From NCBI GenBank assembly GCA_002007465.1, contig LNAC01000734.1:349760-413759 (forward strand): a stretch of 64,000 nt of DNA. Reading direction: 5' to 3'. This stretch comes from Ailurus styani (taxonomy: Eukaryota > Chordata > Mammalia > Carnivora > Ailuridae). The notes beneath the pieces were generated by a model. The model made no database searches. It worked only from the letters and a program-made list of their open reading frames with translations, and had not been told where the DNA came from. Position numbers and translations under genes: made by a program. How positions within the stretch are numbered: the first letter of the stretch is position 1; each line of letters starts with the position of its first letter. Shown piece by piece: positions 46,632 through 58,760 of this stretch.

Positions 46632-49404
46632 CTCCCAATCATGCAAAGTCTGGCCTCTCTGAGGACCAGGGCAGGGAGTCCTGTGCTAGATCCAGGACCC
46701 TCCGGCTTCCAAGGCAGCCCTTATGTTGTTGCCCTTGAATCTTGGGAAAACTCTTTAGCGTATGTGAGCAGTAGATTTCTCACATATAATATCTGGCTGT
46801 GCATGTTCAGCTTTCAAATTCATAACGAACTTCCCTCTGCTTCTCTTAGGAAAATAGCTGTTTTCCCCTAAAAACTTGTGCCCCAATTACTGACCAGATA
46901 ATCCACATCTAAAAGGTCTATATTTAGAATATGAAATTATCTTTTCATCATAATTTTTTAAAAATGTATATAGCTGGCTCTGTATGATGATGGGATATAT
47001 TTGCGGACACCAAGGACTACCTTGTCTTTTGAGATTTTAAGCTTCTGAAAAGCAGGCAAATGATTGCTTTTCTTTGAATTTCATAGCACCTGAACCAGCA
47101 TCCCACATTTTGGGGAGTCTTTGATACAGACATGGGAAAATTAGCAAAACAGTGTCTATTGGGCAGGGTTTTGAAATTCCAACCATTTTTGGCCTTTTTT
47201 TTTCTATTTATCCTGCCATAAGGCTCTTATCTCCTATTAAAAGTTGAGATAATCTAATAACTTAAAAAAGATTCAAAATTGTAATTCAAATTTTATCATG
47301 GTAAAAGATTCTAAATACAACAAATAAACTACGTGTTATTACTTTAGAATAGATTTAAGAGGAATAAAGGAAGAAAAAATCGATTTAAGAATATATTTAG
47401 AATATGTTTTTTAAAATATAGTCTAGCTGTAGGCTATCCAAAAAATAATCTTGCTTCTGTCACTGCCTATTATAATACAATTGCACTTTTAATTGTGAAT
47501 TAAAATAACTTCTTTCCAGCAAAATAATTACTTATTCATTTAACACTTAGGTGGGTAAAATATATGAATTACTTGATTAAAGGCATTTGAAGGTGCTGAA
47601 AAAATGTGAGGATAACAGTATTCACAGCACGAGCACTCAGATGTTGACATTACACTGTACTTATTCAATATACACAAATGCTTCAAATTGTCAGTGTTTA
47701 TAGTAATATTCAGAAAAAAAACACTGTATTTCTGAATTCCTCCTCCATAAAGAAATTGTTGTGTTATCATAAAATGAAGATGTGTTATAATAACAAAACT
47801 ATCACAGCGTAACCCTTGCTCAGATGAATGTTTAATTTGCAGTATAACCAAATAACTCTCTCCCCTAAGAGACAGGAGAAATCTAGAGAGTCAAAGCAAA
47901 CTGCTTCTTCTACAGATTAAACCCAGAGAGACCACCTAAGACCCCTGGGAACCCGTGGATTTGAAGCTAGAATCTGTCTCTTGGCTTCACAATCTATCTA
48001 TATGCTATATTTTCATGCATCCTTGGCAATTTGAAGTTTCTACAGTAGATATATCTGTTCAATTCCTGAAATAATATTTTAGATCATACAGTTCCCTATG
48101 CTTTGGGTTTCCATTTACAAAACTATTAAAAAGTAACATATTTCACAGTTAGCATTCCCCATTGGTAGAACTCATAATACTTCCCATTTAAATACAAACT
48201 CGGTAATAGCCAAAATATTTATTATAGGAAAACCACTTTCTACTTTGATATTATATTTATACACTGAGGCTTTTCTCTTCAGGCAAAAAGAGTTAACAAT
48301 TCTGATAGCGAGAATGCAATTTAAAGACCATTTAAAGTGATTTAACTTTTTTTTTAATGTTCAGTTTAAATATGAAGGAGAAAAACTCATTCCCCCAAAC
48401 GAGTATTTTAATTAGGGCAAATTGCGAATTTTGTTCCAGCTATTAGGAGAGAAGTTCCTGTAAATTGACAATCATGTTTAAAAACTTTCTGTTTGCAAAA
48501 TAAAATATGTCACTATGTAATAGTCTAGAACATGGGCTAAATTCACTAAAACAGCACCTATCTCTCTCTCCTCTGTCTCTCTCCATCTGTCCCTTTTTAG
48601 TGGCTACTCATCAGCCCTTGTGAGCTGATCACGTACAAGGTGTACATGAGATGATGTTCTTTGGTTTTGCAATGAAATGAATTCCCTCCGTGACTCTCAC
48701 CAGTCTACTGTAGGCTGGCAGCTTGCCATCTGGAAAAACTGACACTTGGCTCCCCTGGGCCCACTGAACAGCATTGCTGCAAGATAGCGTTAGGAGCTGA
48801 AGAAGATGGAAATGGGAAGCATAAACTACTTGACACAAATGAAATGGCACAGCTAGTCTGCTTTTAAAGTAGAAGAGGGAAAAAAACAAAAACCGGGACT
48901 GTTGGCCTTTCAAGACTTTTATTTAACATCTTTTCTCAAAAAAGACCCATTAGAACTCAAGAGAGAGTGAAATTATGTACTTTTTACTGGCTTGCTTAAA
49001 GAAACAGAGTAACTTATTAATGGGGACTCATTGAAGCTGACCAGTGTAGGGAGAGTATGGCTCATTTCTACCATACACAGCAAGAAGGTAAGCACTTAAA
49101 TTTGGATTCATTGATCGACTTTATACAGTGTTTTTTTTTATCTTTTATACTTCCAAATAAATTTTAACTTTTCATGAACTGATAAAAATGTAACCTCTTT
49201 TTACAATAACACTTTGCTTATGCTTAAAATCTGCAATATTACTATTGTTGATACTGTTAAAATTAATCAAACTGCCAATTCTCCTTTGATTAAATACTCA
49301 CTACAAAGAAGCAGAGATACTATAAAATATGAAATACTGTATTGTATCTAGGTGTAGAGTCTGTACTTTATATTGGGACTCCAACATTAAAAGCATTCTG
49401 TTGT
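46632..49404. other. Unassigned non-coding DNA
   Basis: No repeat assigned in 2.8 kb. Around 48560-48600 a 3' splice-acceptor-like polypyrimidine tract ends in TTTTTAG, and 48600-48880 has balanced, complex sequence. The reading after the AG stays open for only 17 codons. The 103-codon minus-strand frame at 47540-47851 and the 94-codon frame at 48629-48913 match nothing I know. Confidence 0.35.
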
Positions 49405-49607
49405 TGTTTTTAAAGATTTCACTTATCTATTTGAGAGAGGGAGAGAGTACAGGAGCAAGCAGGGGATGGTGGGGCGGTGGGCAGAGGGAGAGGGAGACCA
49501 GATTCCCCACTGAGCAGGGAGCCCAATGTGGGACTTGATCCCAGGACTCTGAGATCATGACCTGAGCCAAAGGTAGACGCTTAACTGACTGAGCCACCCA
49601 GATGCCC
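49405..49607 (-). repeat. Can-SINE, older subtype, minus strand
   Basis: 'TTTAAAGATTTCACTTATCT', 'GGGGCGGTGGGCAGAGGGAG' and reversed head 'CCACCCAGATGCCC'. Flanking words TAAAAGCATTCTGTTG and TAAAAGCATGTTGCTG give the imperfect target duplication. Confidence 0.94.
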
Positions 49608-49679
49608 TAAAAGCATGTTGCTGTTTTATAATTCTTTATTATGTACAAGCCATTTAATGATACCTAGTTCTTTTTAAGT

Positions 49680-49815
49680 ACTTGTGATATTCTAAATGCT
49701 TAAAATTGACTACGTTAACTTCCCTCATGATCCTATGAAATTTTAAATAGCATGTGTGTAAGCTAAGGAGCTGTCTGAGGATACTTATGGAATAGGCAGT
49801 AGTTTGACCCTGACA
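49680..49815 (+). repeat. Possible MIR relic
   Basis: 'CTTGTGATATTCTAAATGCT', 'AACTTCCCTCATGATCCTAT' and 'GGCAGTAGTTTGACCCTGAC' follow the MIR 3' order, but very diverged. Confidence 0.35.
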
Positions 49816-50479
49816 CACATACACTCTCTACCCCAGCTGACCCCCTGCCTGTATATAATATATACATAATTGAATGCCTGCTGTATACTTTCCCAAGCAC
49901 TCCTTCTCCCTGGTTGTTACTGCAATCAATAAAGAAGAAAATACCAAATTAAGAGCTACAAATACAAAAATGCCCCCAATCTCCAAAAAGTAGCAGATTC
50001 TAAGATTATATTTCACACCCAAAATCTAATGATAATTTTTCAATCTACTGTGTACTCCAATAATTTTGTCAGGTAATGTTTATGAGCTTGTGCTTACTTT
50101 AGAATTCACTTATACTAATACTAATATTTTTATTCATACTAATATTTCACTTTCATATTTAAAACATTTATAACAGTAACTTTGTACAACAAAAGTTGTA
50201 GGAAGGAAGAAGCCTTCCTTGTTCCAAATAATATCACTGCGATTTGTATTAAATAATAACATAAATGATGGGTACATTCAGAAACACGAGGAATTTCTAA
50301 TATTTCTTTCTTTCTGGTGAGCTCCTTTATTCTCTTCTAAAGGAGTTATGTGTCCTATTTTAAAGAATATATATATATGTATATATAATCAGTATTATTT
50401 CCAAATCCCACATAGGAACTAGTGAAAATACTACTGCTAAGTAAAGATTAATTGATGAAGTATGATACCCGTCAAGTTC
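49816..50479. other. Unassigned AT-rich non-coding DNA
   Basis: Contains an AT-rich run at 50369-50388. Nothing else recognised. Confidence 0.35.
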
Positions 50480-50640
50480 TAATTCAGTGATCTGTAGCCT
50501 TGGCTGCATTAAGGTGACCTGGGGAGCTATTAGAATCCCAAGACACAGGCCATACGCCATTTCAATTATATCAGAATCTGTGGGGGTGGGACATATTTTT
50601 TAAAATGTTCCCAGGTTGATTCCCAACATGCAATCAAGAT
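50480..50640. mobile_element. MER5A-like hAT-Charlie MITE
   Basis: 'CCTTGGCTGCATTAAGGTGA', 'CCTGGGGAGCTATTAGAATC', 'TATATCAGAATCTGTGGGGG' and 'TTTTTTAAAATGTTCCCAGG' follow the MER5A order. Consensus MER5A is itself nearly palindromic, so orientation is left open. The minus-strand frame across it (50360-50560) is chance. Confidence 0.8.
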
Positions 50641-51493
50641 TTAGAACAATTATCTAATTTGACTTAATTTTTGCTCAACAATTTTTCCCCAACACTACCT
50701 TAATTAGGCAATTACTTCCAGGTTCCTGTGTTCAGACAAAAGGAGCAAATAAGCAATAAGCCCCCAGGTAGTAGAGGTATTAGTACTTGGAAAAGTAAGA
50801 TGTTTGCTAAACTCAACTGTATCTTCAAAGTGATTGGCTTAACTGCTCAAATTAGGATTCTAGATACATTGGATTTTTTTTTTTTAGCGTTTTATGAGGT
50901 AGCAAAGTAGCTTAGTGGGAAATTTCAGATTGATGCTATATATTTTTATTTTTTGTTTATTCATTTGTAAATACTCATGGACATGAGTGTATATATGTAT
51001 ATATGTGCTATATATTCTTAACATGAATTTTATGTACCAAATCAGTAAGTATATTTTTATGGGCTTAATTTTAAGCTTCCAGAAAGTCAAAAACAAAACA
51101 AAACAAAAACGAAAACCTTTGAAGACTTGTGTAGCCGGCAGTAATCATTGAGGCATACCTCTTACTTTTAGGTTAACTCAGGATAGAACAACTTTTTAAA
51201 GAAAGAGCTTAAAATTTGAGAGGAGAACACTAATGAAGAGAGAGTAAAGGAAAAGAGGAATTTGGAATGTGTTTTAAAAAATATATAAAACTACATACTT
51301 GCTTCCTTGCATATTTTATCATATTACTTCTGTCCTGAGAGCACCATTTCTGTTCATTTTCAGAAATGGGTCAGGTAACGTGTAAGAAATAGTTATTAGA
51401 ACTTTGACTCAGTGAAAAGTCTAAGACAAGAAATCCCTTATTTTTAGTCTCATGGGTTGCTGTTAGGACTAGAGCATAGGAAAGCAGGATACT
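50641..51493. other. Unassigned AT-rich non-coding DNA
   Basis: Nothing recognised. Contains AT-rich tracts near 50990-51010 and an AAAAC-type run near 51090-51108. Confidence 0.35.
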
Positions 51494-51693
51494 GGGGCAC
51501 CTGGGTGACTCAGCTGGTTATGTGTCTGCCTTTAGCTCAGGTCATGATTCCAGGGTCTTGGGATGGAAGCCCATGAAGTGGGGGAGGGGTCTCTGCTCAG
51601 CAGAGAGCCTGCTTCTCCCTCTCCCTCTGCGCCTCCTCCCTGCTTGTGCGCTCCCTCTCTCTTTCTCAAATAAATGAATTTAAAAAAGAAAAA
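51494..51693 (+). repeat. Can-SINE, older subtype
   Basis: Head 'GGGGCACCTGGGTGACTCAG', 'GCTCAGGTCATGATTCCAGG', GC-rich middle 'CTCTGCGCCTCCTCCCTGCT', short tail. Imperfect duplications GAAAGCAGGATACTG (51479-51493) and GAAAACAAGATATTG (51694-51708). Confidence 0.93.
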
Positions 51694-51708
51694 GAAAACA
51701 AGATATTG

Positions 51709-53489
51709 TGGGCTAGTGCATTTTTTGTTATTATGAAAGTTTAAATCTCAGATGATTCCATAGAGTTCTTCCTAGAACCATGAGTCCACTAGACTCATGG
51801 TTAAGTGGCTTTCCCCAGTTCACCTTTTTCTGACCCCATCTTAGTTCATATTTGGCTTTCAATGGGCAGGGATCATCAGTCCCCAACAGGAGATGTTCCC
51901 ATGCCCGGCTATCACACAGGCTACAAAAAGATGGGTTGATTAAAGGTCATCTGGACATGATCCAAGAGATAACCATTCAGATCTGTTCCATTTAAGCTCC
52001 TATTTCTCCCCCTAACATCTTCCCCTAGTAGAGTGGTATAGATGCTCATGCCTAGAATAGAAATCACACACTTGACTATAATCAGGTTTCCTTTTCCCTG
52101 GGGATAGAATAAGCCTGAACTTACCCAGAGATTTGAGTGCATTGCTGATAGTATCTACCTTAGGTGTTAGTCAATTTACTTTGCTAGCATACATTGGCAA
52201 TAAAGACAGGAAAATAACCCAAATTAGTCAGATATACCTTTATTTAATGAAAACAACAAAATCAGAAAACGTTTAGGAAAGGCAGGTCCTCTCTTTCCTA
52301 CTTGAGCAATTCATTATGAAAGCTTATTCCTTTAATATAGTTTCCAGCTTCAATCAGTTTCAACTCAAAAATATAAGTTGAAAAATACAGTGTGCTAGAA
52401 GACAAGTATGAATAATATTACTACTTTTTTTTTTAAACCTGCCCTTGAGGAGCTTCCAGTATAGTCATGCACAAATAATTGTATGCCATGGTATAATGGG
52501 AAATTGAAAACAGTTTAAAAGCAGTAAAGTTTAAAGACAAGGACTATTAAATGAACTGTCTGCAAGGATCAGTGGATTTAAACATCATGCCTTGGCTAAC
52601 CTCCTGAATTCCCAAAGGAATGCTGAGGATGTAGAATCTAGGTAGGCTCTATTTTTCTCAAGCTGCAAACTTTTCATCTAACATGAATAGAGAAAGCTTT
52701 CTCCATAAAAGTTGAATGTGTTTTATAAGTTAAGTGGCAGACAATCTATGAAGTTGTCACTGGGAAGCCTAGGTTCTTTCTGTAAGCACATCATTTATTA
52801 ATTTCCTCCCAAAATGTCTGTCTTTCCTTCCTTATTGCAAGATGACTTAGGCCAAATATCTCCTTCCTTATCAACACATCAATAGACATTTAGTCTGGGA
52901 TGGGATCACCAAATGAAAAAGGTACTTTAGTTTTTAGACAATTTAATCTGAAAAAAAAATCCTAACTTCTCAGTAATGTTTTCTTGTCAACCACGCACCA
53001 GCAACATTCACAGTCTGATTAAATTTTGGAGGTATAGATCTGTATTTTTATTAGAACTTGAATTTAGAATTAACTCACGACTTATCAAAATGTATTTAAA
53101 TGTCTTTTTGCTAAGGAAAGAAAATGTATTAGTTGAAAACAAACAAAACAATAGAAGAGTCTAGCTCTGTCAATTGTTTAAGTCCCTAGTTAAGTATGTT
53201 GAGATTACATTAAGAAATTAATAATTGGTAAGGTAAAACAAGAAAAAAATTGGAGAATGAGTAATACCGATGGAACAGATTCTAGTCCAAACATAAAAGT
53301 CATCTTATCTACAGAGAAGTGGGTAAGTGGTGGGAAGCCAAAGGCAGCCACAATAGAAAACTATCCTTACATTAACTTTAAAGGCTCAGAAAAAGATGAC
53401 ATAAAATATTGCATGAAGTTCTCCAAACTACATTTACTTATTAAACTATCTTCATAAACTTATTCCCCTGGAAAATATATCTATCCCAA
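51709..53489. other. Unassigned non-coding DNA
   Basis: No repeat family or exon recognised. Open frames below 75 codons are without family resemblance. Confidence 0.35.
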
Positions 53490-54200
53490 ATATTAATTAG
53501 GAAATTCACGTAGTGTGAGTACAAATGTGGTCAAATACACTGGGACTGCTGGTGATGGTAATGGGACTGGAAGTAGCTGTTTCATCATAGAAAAACAGAG
53601 GTAAGAAGTGTATGTGGTCCTGAGGACATCTGATGATTTGGGGAAGCCTGTACTGCACTGAGCCCCCATGCACACTTTCAGACGTGGCAAACAGAGCTTG
53701 CCTGTTAAGTCTTACAACATATCCTTTAATACTCACGGTGGTTACAGCTCCCAAACCAAAAGGTCCCAACAGTGATGGCTCAAGCTATAGAGCTCAAGTA
53801 ATATAAGCACTTCACGCGTGCGACGCAAGCAGCAAGGAGCCCTCTTGTTTTTATAACATCTTGTTTTTATATCATCTTGTTTTATATCATCCCTTCACAT
53901 AACCAGCAACCTTAGTGCGCATGCACAGTGTCATTTCAGCTGCCATGTCTTCCCCACTTTGTATTTGACGTGTCTGAACTTCTCCATCATCTCAAGTAGC
54001 CAACAGTAGGATCTGTCACCCAAGCAGTGCAACTGCGTGTATTTGAGTGAATATCACAGTGGTCCATTTTTTTGTCCAGTGACACAAACCCTTATGATGA
54101 ATGTTTCTGAAATGACATTTGAGATGACAAGGGGTGGATGAAAATCCCCAAGTCAGGGATCATAGTTCTTGGGCTCTCCTGAGCCGTGTTGTTGACAGTA
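53490..54200 (-). promoter_or_regulatory. CpG-bearing segment with TATA-like words, possible old LTR or promoter remnant
   Basis: Read on the minus strand, a section with a 'GCGCACTAAGGTTGCTGG' word (about 53910-53927) is followed by three near-repeats of 'ATATAAAA/ACAAGATG' (53845-53890). Then comes 'GAGGGCTCCTTGCTGCTTGC' and a CpG cluster 'GTCGCACGCGTGAAG' (53811-53825). TATA-like words about 30 bases before a CT-bearing start resemble the U3/R layout of an LTR. An 87-codon minus-strand frame (53506-53769) follows but matches no protein I recognise. No LTR ends could be fixed. Confidence 0.25.
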
Positions 54201-54785
54201 AAACTGGCTGTGTGCAAAGATGTTGCAACATGGGCAGCCCCCAAATCAATTTATCATCTCAGGCCGTGAAACTTACTTGTGGCAAAATCAATACATACTT
54301 TCAGGCTCCCTGATAAAGAATCAGAGAAAATTTTATTTACTCTTTTACTTTGCAAATGTTACTTTTAAATCCAACGAGGAAAACTATATGCTGGACTTTC
54401 CTATAAAGCTGAACAACAATAAAAATAGTGTCCATATTCTATTAAAGAAGTGATCTAGGATGTTTTCAGGGCCTGGAAACTTACCATTTCAGTCTGATGT
54501 TTTGACAGAGAAATAAAAATGGTTTTTAATGGTAAATAAAGCAATCCTGATAGATTAAAAATTGTACCAAAATGGAAAAGATCTGAAAAACAGCATTTAT
54601 ACAAAAATGAAAATACTATTGTAGTGTTACTTCACACTCATGAATTTCAAGTATTTTAACCACTGCAAAATAATTTATTATATAAAGTCCAAGGAAAATA
54701 TAGGGCAGGGAGTTGTGGTTTCTGAGAAGATCCTGTCATTATAATATTTTGGCTAAATAGTAACACAAACTAACAATATATAACT
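54201..54785. other. Unassigned AT-rich non-coding DNA
   Basis: Nothing recognised. Confidence 0.35.
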
Positions 54786-54789
54786 GAGT

Positions 54790-55265
54790 CAACATTTATT
54801 TTTCCAGGCACTGTGCTAAGAACTGTATGTATATTTATAAATTAATCTTTATAGTAACCAGTGAAGTAGACCCTCTTAATATCTTCATTTTACAAAAAAG
54901 GTAATTAACTGAAGGATAATGAAAATAAGTAATGCCACAAGGATTCAAAGCTAATAAGTACGTAGGGGGGCCTGGGTGGCTCAGTTGCTAAGCATCTGCC
55001 TTCAGCTCAGGTCCTGATCTCAGGGTCCTGTGATTGAGCCCTGCATTGGGCTCCCTGCTCAGAGGGTTGGCTTGGGGAGCTTCTCCCTCTCCCACTCCTC
55101 CTGCTTGTGTTCCCTCTCTCAGTGTGTCTCTCTTTGTCAAACAAATAAATAAAAATAAAATCTTAAAAAAAGGTAGAAAATACTTAAAAAAAAAAAAACG
55201 AAAACAAAAAACAAAGCTAGTAAGTAGTTGAGCTAAAGTAAGAACCCAGGAAAAGTCACTCCAGA
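54790..55265 (+). repeat. MIR SINE split by a Can-SINE
   Basis: Left part 54790-54960: 'AGGCACTGTGCTAAGAACTG', 'ATTTTACAAAAAAGGTAATT', 'GCCACAAGGATTCAAAGCTA'. Right part 55212-55265 continues with 'GTAAGTAGTTGAGCTAAAGT' and 'AAGAACCCAGG'. Rejoining the parts in order gives the usual MIR 3' layout. Confidence 0.8.
54961..55211 (+). repeat. Can-SINE, older subtype, inside the MIR
   Basis: 'GGGGGGCCTGGGTGGCTCAG' head, 'CTCAGGTCCTGATCTCAGGG' and an extended A-rich tail with lysine-like AAA runs. Target duplications CAAAGCTAATAAGTA (54946-54960) and CAAAGCTAGTAAGTA (55212-55226) differ at one base. Confidence 0.96.
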
Positions 55266-55678
55266 GCAGGTACTTTTAAACACTATGGAAATGCAGATGA
55301 AGCCTTTTCCCCCTAGTCAACTGTAAGAGTTTTGTGTCTAATCTCAATGATTTGGGGGAAATTACCTATAAGATGGACAGACTTTTGTCTAATGGCATTT
55401 GATATTACTATTAAAATTACTGCTGTATCCATAATCATACTATGTGTTAGCTTTGTGAGCTCCTTGAAATTGCTCAAGTGTTAATGAAATTAATGAAAGG
55501 ATTCTCTAAAGAAAAAAAAAAAGCATTTGTTTCTAGGATACTCACTATCATCGACTTACCTAACTCCAGAAATACTCCAAACCATTCTTATCCAAGCTTG
55601 GTATCTTACACTTCCCAAAATTAATTTCAGTAGATATTAGCTAAAAAACGAATGATAATACCAATTTGTTTTAACTTT
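55266..55678. other. Unassigned non-coding DNA
   Basis: Nothing recognised. Confidence 0.35.
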
Positions 55679-55696
55679 AACAGCCTTAGCGATCTT

Positions 55697-55895
55697 TTTT
55701 TTTTTTTTAAGATTTTATTTATTTATTTGATAGAGAGAGAGAGATCACAAGTAGGCAGAGAGGCAGGCAGAGAGAGAGGAGGAAGCGGACTCCTTGCTGA
55801 GCAGAGAGCCGGATGCGGGGCTCGATCCCAGGACCCTGAGATCATGACCTGAGCCGAAGGCAGAGGCTTAATCCACTGAGCCACCCAGGCACCCC
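55697..55895 (-). repeat. Can-SINE (SINEC), young copy with perfect 18-bp duplication
   Basis: Complete minus-strand element with identical flanks AACAGCCTTAGCGATCTT at 55679-55696 and 55896-55913. This is the longest perfect duplication in the window. Confidence 0.98.
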
Positions 55896-55913
55896 AACAG
55901 CCTTAGCGATCTT

Positions 55914-56823
55914 ACACACACACACATACACACCAAATATAAATTCTAGGGTTGATCTGGAAATGCCACATAAGTTCCATTCCTCAAATTAATCTACTAT
56001 TGATTTACTATTATATTGCTGCCCCTTTCATTTTGAAGCTCACAGTGTAATTGTACTTGTTTACTAAATTAAAAACAGTTTTCACAGAGGCAATGTTTAG
56101 AAAACAGATGGAGTCATTTCATACAAAAAGCACTTCAAATTTATTCTGGCACTCCCTACAGAATGAAAGAACACAAGATAAAATGCATAGTATTCTATGT
56201 AAAAATAAATCAACACATTTCCCATAAGACATCAGCCTGGATTCTGTGATCAGAGAATTTCCACAGAGCAAATCACTTTTGCCATCCTGACAAGTGTTTT
56301 AGGGATGTTAGAGGAATACTGTATCAGTTTCCTAACTGGACATCTTACCATATTCAGAGATATTCAGAGGTCTAGTTTTCTGCTTGACACTACTCAACAT
56401 TTTATAGGAATTCATACATTGGATGTTGGTCCATTACAAAAAAAAATGATCTTTTAAATACAGCTTGCTAGTAACATATGGAAACAAAAGAATACCACTA
56501 AACTGCAATCAAACTGTTGTTTTGTTTTATAACACAAGGCTACAGCTGAATGGAATTTAAGATCCCAAAGTCAAGAATATATTTTCACTAAACAAGTTTG
56601 AGAAACAGAAAATTTGCAAACTTGCTGTTGTGTCAATTCCCAGTTTCTTTTAGGACAAAATTAAGCCACAAGTTTAAGGTTCCTATCTGTTTCAGTTTTT
56701 GCTTTTTCAGTAAATTTCAAAAGTAGTTAAGCAGTATATATGTAGAATGAACGTACTGGGGTATGACTTCTTTCAGTACAGATATTAACAAGGTCCTGAC
56801 CTATAAAGAAACATGTATCATTA
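55914..56823. other. Unassigned AT-rich non-coding DNA with a short CA run
   Basis: The CA run at 55914-55926 directly follows the SINE duplication. Otherwise nothing recognised. Confidence 0.35.
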
Positions 56824-57015
56824 GGCGCCTGGGTGGCTCAGTCATTAAGTGTCTGTCTTCAGCTCAGGTCATGATCCCAGGGTCATGGGACTGAGCCCCC
56901 ATTGGGCTCCCTGTTCTGCGGGAAAGCCTGCTTCTCCCTCTCCCACTCCCCCTGCTGGTGTTCCCTCTCTTGCTGTGTCTCTCTCTGTCAAGTAAATACA
57001 ATCTTAAAAAAAAAA
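56824..57015 (+). repeat. Can-SINE, older subtype
   Basis: 'GGCGCCTGGGTGGCTCAGTC', 'GCTCAGGTCATGATCCCAGG', 'CTCCCCCTGCTGGTGTTCCC' and an A-rich tail. Flanks AAAGAAACATGTATCATTA and AAAGAAACCTATATCTT fit an imperfect target duplication. Confidence 0.94.
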
Positions 57016-57019
57016 AAAG

Positions 57020-57939
57020 AAAAGAAACCTATATCTTCTTTCCATAGAAAAGAATCCCAACCTGTTATTGAGAACTTTGGTAACAAACACATATTTTTGT
57101 ATTTTCCACTTAATATATTTTTATATTAAAATATATTGTAGACTAATTGAGTAAAAGAATATCATTACTTCATCCTTTAGTAGTAAATGTAAACAGATGT
57201 ACATTGATGTTTATTTGCTTTATTTTGCCTAGAACCGTAGGTCAAGTGTTCTTGACAGCTCATGTGCAGATTCCCACTGGTAAGACAGCATGAAGACTGC
57301 CTGTGTTATTTCATTTCAGAAGTTTTTCCTACAGTAATATGCCAGTACCAGCTGGGAATCAAGTATGCAGTATCTGCTTCCTCACATTGTCTACAGAGGA
57401 TGGCTTTAACTCTCTTCAGAGAAAATTTATTTTTTTTCCAGTGAGAAAGCCCACTTCTTTTGCCCAAGTTCACAGATTATTGTTAAAGATTCAATTAGTA
57501 CAATAAAATACTAACATGGCTTCAGCTTCTCCATTGCTATGATGGAAACATATGGTGGGAAACAATGGGGGCATTGGTAAGATATAGGCATAGGATTAGT
57601 CCAAGGTTGGGCCAAAGAACAAGGTAGATTGTATAGTTTAAAAGATCTTTGAGAATTTATATGAAATTAAATTATAACCACCAGAACAAATCATTTTAGT
57701 CAAATTACTAAAAATTGAAATAGCCCCAGAAGCTGTAGATAAGATATTTCTACGTGTACAAGAACAAGGTATGCAAATCCATGTTCATTTCTGTAACATA
57801 TTTCATATTTAGGATAAGGCAAGCAATTGGATATATAAAATTAGATTGGGGTTTTAGTTAATTACAAGTTAATTAGATTCAATAGTGTTATAATGGAATA
57901 ATTACAACCAAAATAAAAAATAATTTAAAGCCATTATTC
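57020..57939. other. Unassigned AT-rich non-coding DNA
   Basis: No family recognised. Open frames at 57262-57506 have no domain resemblance. Confidence 0.35.
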
Positions 57940-58760
57940 ATTTATTCAAAGTAAGCATTTTATTTGTTTTATAAAACAAAAATTAAGTATTTACTATGTA
58001 TAGAAAGTTCGCTAGGTATTAAGTATGTAGTAGTAAATACGGTAGATATTTTTCCTGCCCTCATGGAGTTTATAGTCTAGCAAGGAAGACAAATAATCAG
58101 ATAGGGCAGATGATAAGTTTTAAGATAAAGAAGCACATGGGTTGGGATGCCTGGGTGGCTTAGTTGGTTGAGTGTCTGCTTTCAGCTCGGGTCATGTTTC
58201 CAGGGTCCTGTGCTCGAGTCCTGCTTCCTGGGATGGAGTCCTGCATCCAGCTCCTTGCTCAGCAGGGAGTCTGCTTCTCCCTTTGCTTGACCCTGCCCCT
58301 GCTTATGCTCTCTCACTCTCTCTGACAAATAAATAAATAAATAAAATCTTTTTAAAAAAGAAAAAGAAGCACATGGGTTATGAAAACTCCATGCTAGAGG
58401 AACTGGCATAGTTAGAGAGGATCTAAAAGAAAGAAAGAAGAGTTATCTTATGAAGGGAAGGGGAGAGGTATGAAGTGGAAAGAGCTGATTAAAGGCCCAG
58501 AAGCAAGAGAAAGTGTAATAGCACAATGAAGAAACTAAAAGAAGTCAGGTGTAGCTGGAATACAGAGTGTGAAGGTGAAAATAAAAAGATACCAGGAAGA
58601 AGGAAGAAGTAGTAGCAAGACCTGGAAACAACTCAAAAGCAAAGTTGAAAGTATTTAGCTTTCAGAAGGATAACAGGAAGCTTGTTGAACTGTTTAAATG
58701 TAGGTTGAAACCTTGTGGTAAGAGGATCATCCTGTTTTATAAAGGTTATTTTAGATCTGG
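57940..58760 (+). repeat. Ancient mammalian interspersed repeat (family not named), split by a SINE
   Basis: 'TTTACTATGTATAGAAAGTT', 'CTGCCCTCATGGAGTTTATA' and 'GTCTAGCAAGGAAGACAAAT' stand before the SINE. After it come 'AAAGGCCCAGAAGCAAGAGA', 'AAGTCAGGTGTAGCTGGAAT' and 'GTTGAAACCTTGTGGTAAGA'. This is the same wording order as the repeat at 32.7-33.5 kb. The 123-codon minus-strand frame at 58633-59004 partly overlaps it and looks like chance. Confidence 0.5.
58144..58362 (+). repeat. Can-SINE with internal partial duplication
   Basis: Flanked by identical 17-base repeats AAAGAAGCACATGGGTT (58127-58143 and 58363-58379). Internally the 'CCTGTGCTCGAGTCCTGCTT' part is followed by a second related 'CCTGGGATGGAGTCCTGCAT', an apparent partial duplication of the middle region. 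Confidence 0.96.
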
